From an uncultured Collinsella sp. (GTDB taxonomy: Bacteria > Actinomycetota > Coriobacteriia > Coriobacteriales > Coriobacteriaceae), in contig URWW01000036.1 of the NCBI GenBank assembly GCA_900551665.1, positions 1-16,078 on the forward strand: a DNA stretch of 16,078 nucleotides, given 5' to 3'. The notes under the pieces were generated by a model. The model worked only from the letters and a program-made list of their open reading frames with translations. It was not told the DNA's origin and searched no databases. The position numbers were made by a program, and so were the translations under genes. This document shows positions 14,902 through 16,078 of this stretch, in pieces. How positions within the stretch are numbered: position 1 is the first letter of the stretch; each line of letters opens with the position of its first letter.

Positions 14902-16078
14902 ATGGGACGTTTTACCAATCCGCGTGATCTGTACTTCGGTGAGGGTGCCCGCCATGAGGTCAAGAACCTCAAGGGTGAGCGCGCCATGATCGTAACCGGT
15001 GGCGGCTCGATGCGCCGCGGCGGTTTCCTGCAGGACGTTGAGGCCGACCTCAAGGAGGCCGGTTTCGAGGTTGAGATCTTCGAGGGCGTCGAGTCCGACC
15101 CGTCCGTCGAGACGGTTATGAAGGGCGCCAAGGCCATGGAGGCCTTCCAGCCCGATTGGATCATCGGCATCGGCGGCGGCTCGCCCATCGACGCCGCCAA
15201 GGCCATGTGGCTGTTCTACGAGTATCCCGAGGAGACCTTCGAGCAGGCCGTCGTGCCCTTCTCCTTCCCGGAGCTCCGCCGCAAGGCCCACTTCTGCGCC
15301 ATCGCCTCGACCTCCGGTACCGCGACCGAGGTCACCGCGTTCTCCGTCATCACCGACTATGAGAAGGGCATCAAGTACCCGCTGGCCGACTTCAACATCA
15401 CGCCCGATGTCGCCATCGTCGACCCCGAGCTCACCTACACCATGCCCGCGAAGCTCTGCGCCCACACCGGCATGGACGCGCTGACCCACGCCATCGAGGC
15501 CTACGTCTCCACCGCCGGCTCCATGTACACCGACGGCAACGCGCTGCACGCCATCCGCGAGATCGTCGAGTGGCTGCCCAAGTCCTACCAGGGCGACCAT
15601 GAGGCCCGCGCCCACATGCACGACGCCCAGTGCATTGCCGGCATCGCCTTCTCGAGCGGCCTGCTCGGCATCGTTCACTCCATGGCCCACAAGACCGGCG
15701 CCGCCTTTACCGGCGATCACATCATCCACGGCTGCGCCAACGCCATGTACCTCGGCAAGGTCATCCAGTTCAACGCCCGTGACGAGCGCGCCAAGAGCCG
15801 CTACGCCTTCATCGCCAAGGACGTCCTGCACCTCGCCGGTGAGACGGAGGACGAGCTGGTCGAGGCTCTGGTCCAGAAGATCCGCGACCTCAACGACGCC
15901 CTCGACATCCCGCAGGGTATCAAGAACTACGGCCAGTACGGCGTGAAGGCCGACGAGTCGATCATCGACTACGAGGAGTTCGAGGCCAAGAAGGCCGACG
16001 TGGCCGCCAACGCCATCCTCGACGCCTGCACCGGCTCCAACCCGCGCCAGCCGACCCAGGAGGAGATGGAAAAGCTGC
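14902..16078 (+). CDS. Iron-containing alcohol dehydrogenase (3' end cut by window)
   Basis: A group III (iron-dependent) alcohol dehydrogenase, open to the window edge with 392 codons read; the family is usually 380-400 residues, so only a few are missing. It interconverts aldehydes and alcohols with NAD(P)H, fitting reoxidation of cofactors in fermentation. The dinucleotide motif IIGIGGGSPIDAAK is at residues 87-100 and STSGTATEVTAFSVI at 137-151. Metal ligands by comparison with FucO are D192 and H196 in GMDALTHAIEAY, H259 in GIVHSMAH and H276 in HGCAN; H263 is also conserved. The ATG at 14902 follows GGGAGG at six-base spacing. Codon use is strongly biased to C- and G-ending codons (AAG, CTC, ATC), suggesting high expression. 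Substrate cannot be told from sequence; butanol/ethanol-type is a guess. Confidence 0.93.
   Translation, partial: MGRFTNPRDLYFGEGARHEVKNLKGERAMIVTGGGSMRRGGFLQDVEADLKEAGFEVEIFEGVESDPSVETVMKGAKAMEAFQPDWIIGIGGGSPIDAAKAMWLFYEYPEETFEQAVVPFSFPELRRKAHFCAIASTSGTATEVTAFSVITDYEKGIKYPLADFNITPDVAIVDPELTYTMPAKLCAHTGMDALTHAIEAYVSTAGSMYTDGNALHAIREIVEWLPKSYQGDHEARAHMHDAQCIAGIAFSSGLLGIVHSMAHKTGAAFTGDHIIHGCANAMYLGKVIQFNARDERAKSRYAFIAKDVLHLAGETEDELVEALVQKIRDLNDALDIPQGIKNYGQYGVKADESIIDYEEFEAKKADVAANAILDACTGSNPRQPTQEEMEKL

Noticed and set aside
14659..15831. A 390-codon minus-strand open frame opposite alcohol dehydrogenase
   Set aside because: Antisense shadow; repeats of Gly, Val, Asp and His from codon bias, no domain.
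1..16078. CRISPR arrays, insertion sequences, phage or integrase genes
   Set aside because: No regularly spaced repeats, transposase or integrase motifs, or target-site duplications were seen.

Overview
The window looks like chromosomal DNA of a high-GC Gram-positive gut anaerobe, most likely Collinsella or a close relative in the Coriobacteriia (Actinomycetota). The reasons are the high GC content, strong GC bias at third codon positions (which also creates very long antisense ORFs), a large P-loop/BTAD regulator, a class III glutamine synthetase, an orphan BioY and fermentative metabolism. The genus is inferred from gene content and style, not from a database match.

Region 1 (1-3406): a terminator-like hairpin, then an AT-richer, structured leader of about 370 bp, then a large regulator with an N-terminal STAND-type ATPase and a C-terminal winged helix plus BTAD domain. 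Its reading frame is broken by one apparent missing T at 937-939, so it is either a fresh pseudogene or a sequencing error.

Region 2 (3417-4064): yhbY on the minus strand with its own terminator and a plausible promoter, divergent from the next block.

Region 3 (4065-8312, plus strand): a DUF711/PFL-family protein, class III glutamine synthetase (glnN), tRNA-Glu(TTC) whose promoter lies in the tail of glnN, a terminator, and a bioY biotin transporter. A long hairpin separates bioY from the convergent minus-strand cluster.

Region 4 (8419-14063, minus strand): a tightly packed five-gene operon. In transcription order it holds two tandem paralogous helical/TPR-like proteins sharing a TGATG junction, a SlyD-like FKBP prolyl isomerase, an IorA-derived 2[4Fe-4S] protein that has lost its thiamine-diphosphate motifs, and a single-chain MurT-GatD fusion. 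MurT and GatD are separate subunits in staphylococci and streptococci, where together they amidate the D-glutamate of lipid II. Upstream on the same strand is a small membrane-anchored NusG domain II protein.

Region 5 (14630-16078): a leader with two mutually exclusive GC hairpins and an iron-containing alcohol dehydrogenase that runs off the right edge.

Glutamine links several genes: glnN makes it, GatD uses it as amide donor, and a glutamate tRNA lies between them. This is a thematic observation, not evidence of co-regulation. The most notable items are the MurT-GatD fusion, the degenerate IorA-like ferredoxin protein translationally linked to it, and the frameshifted regulator with its structured leader.
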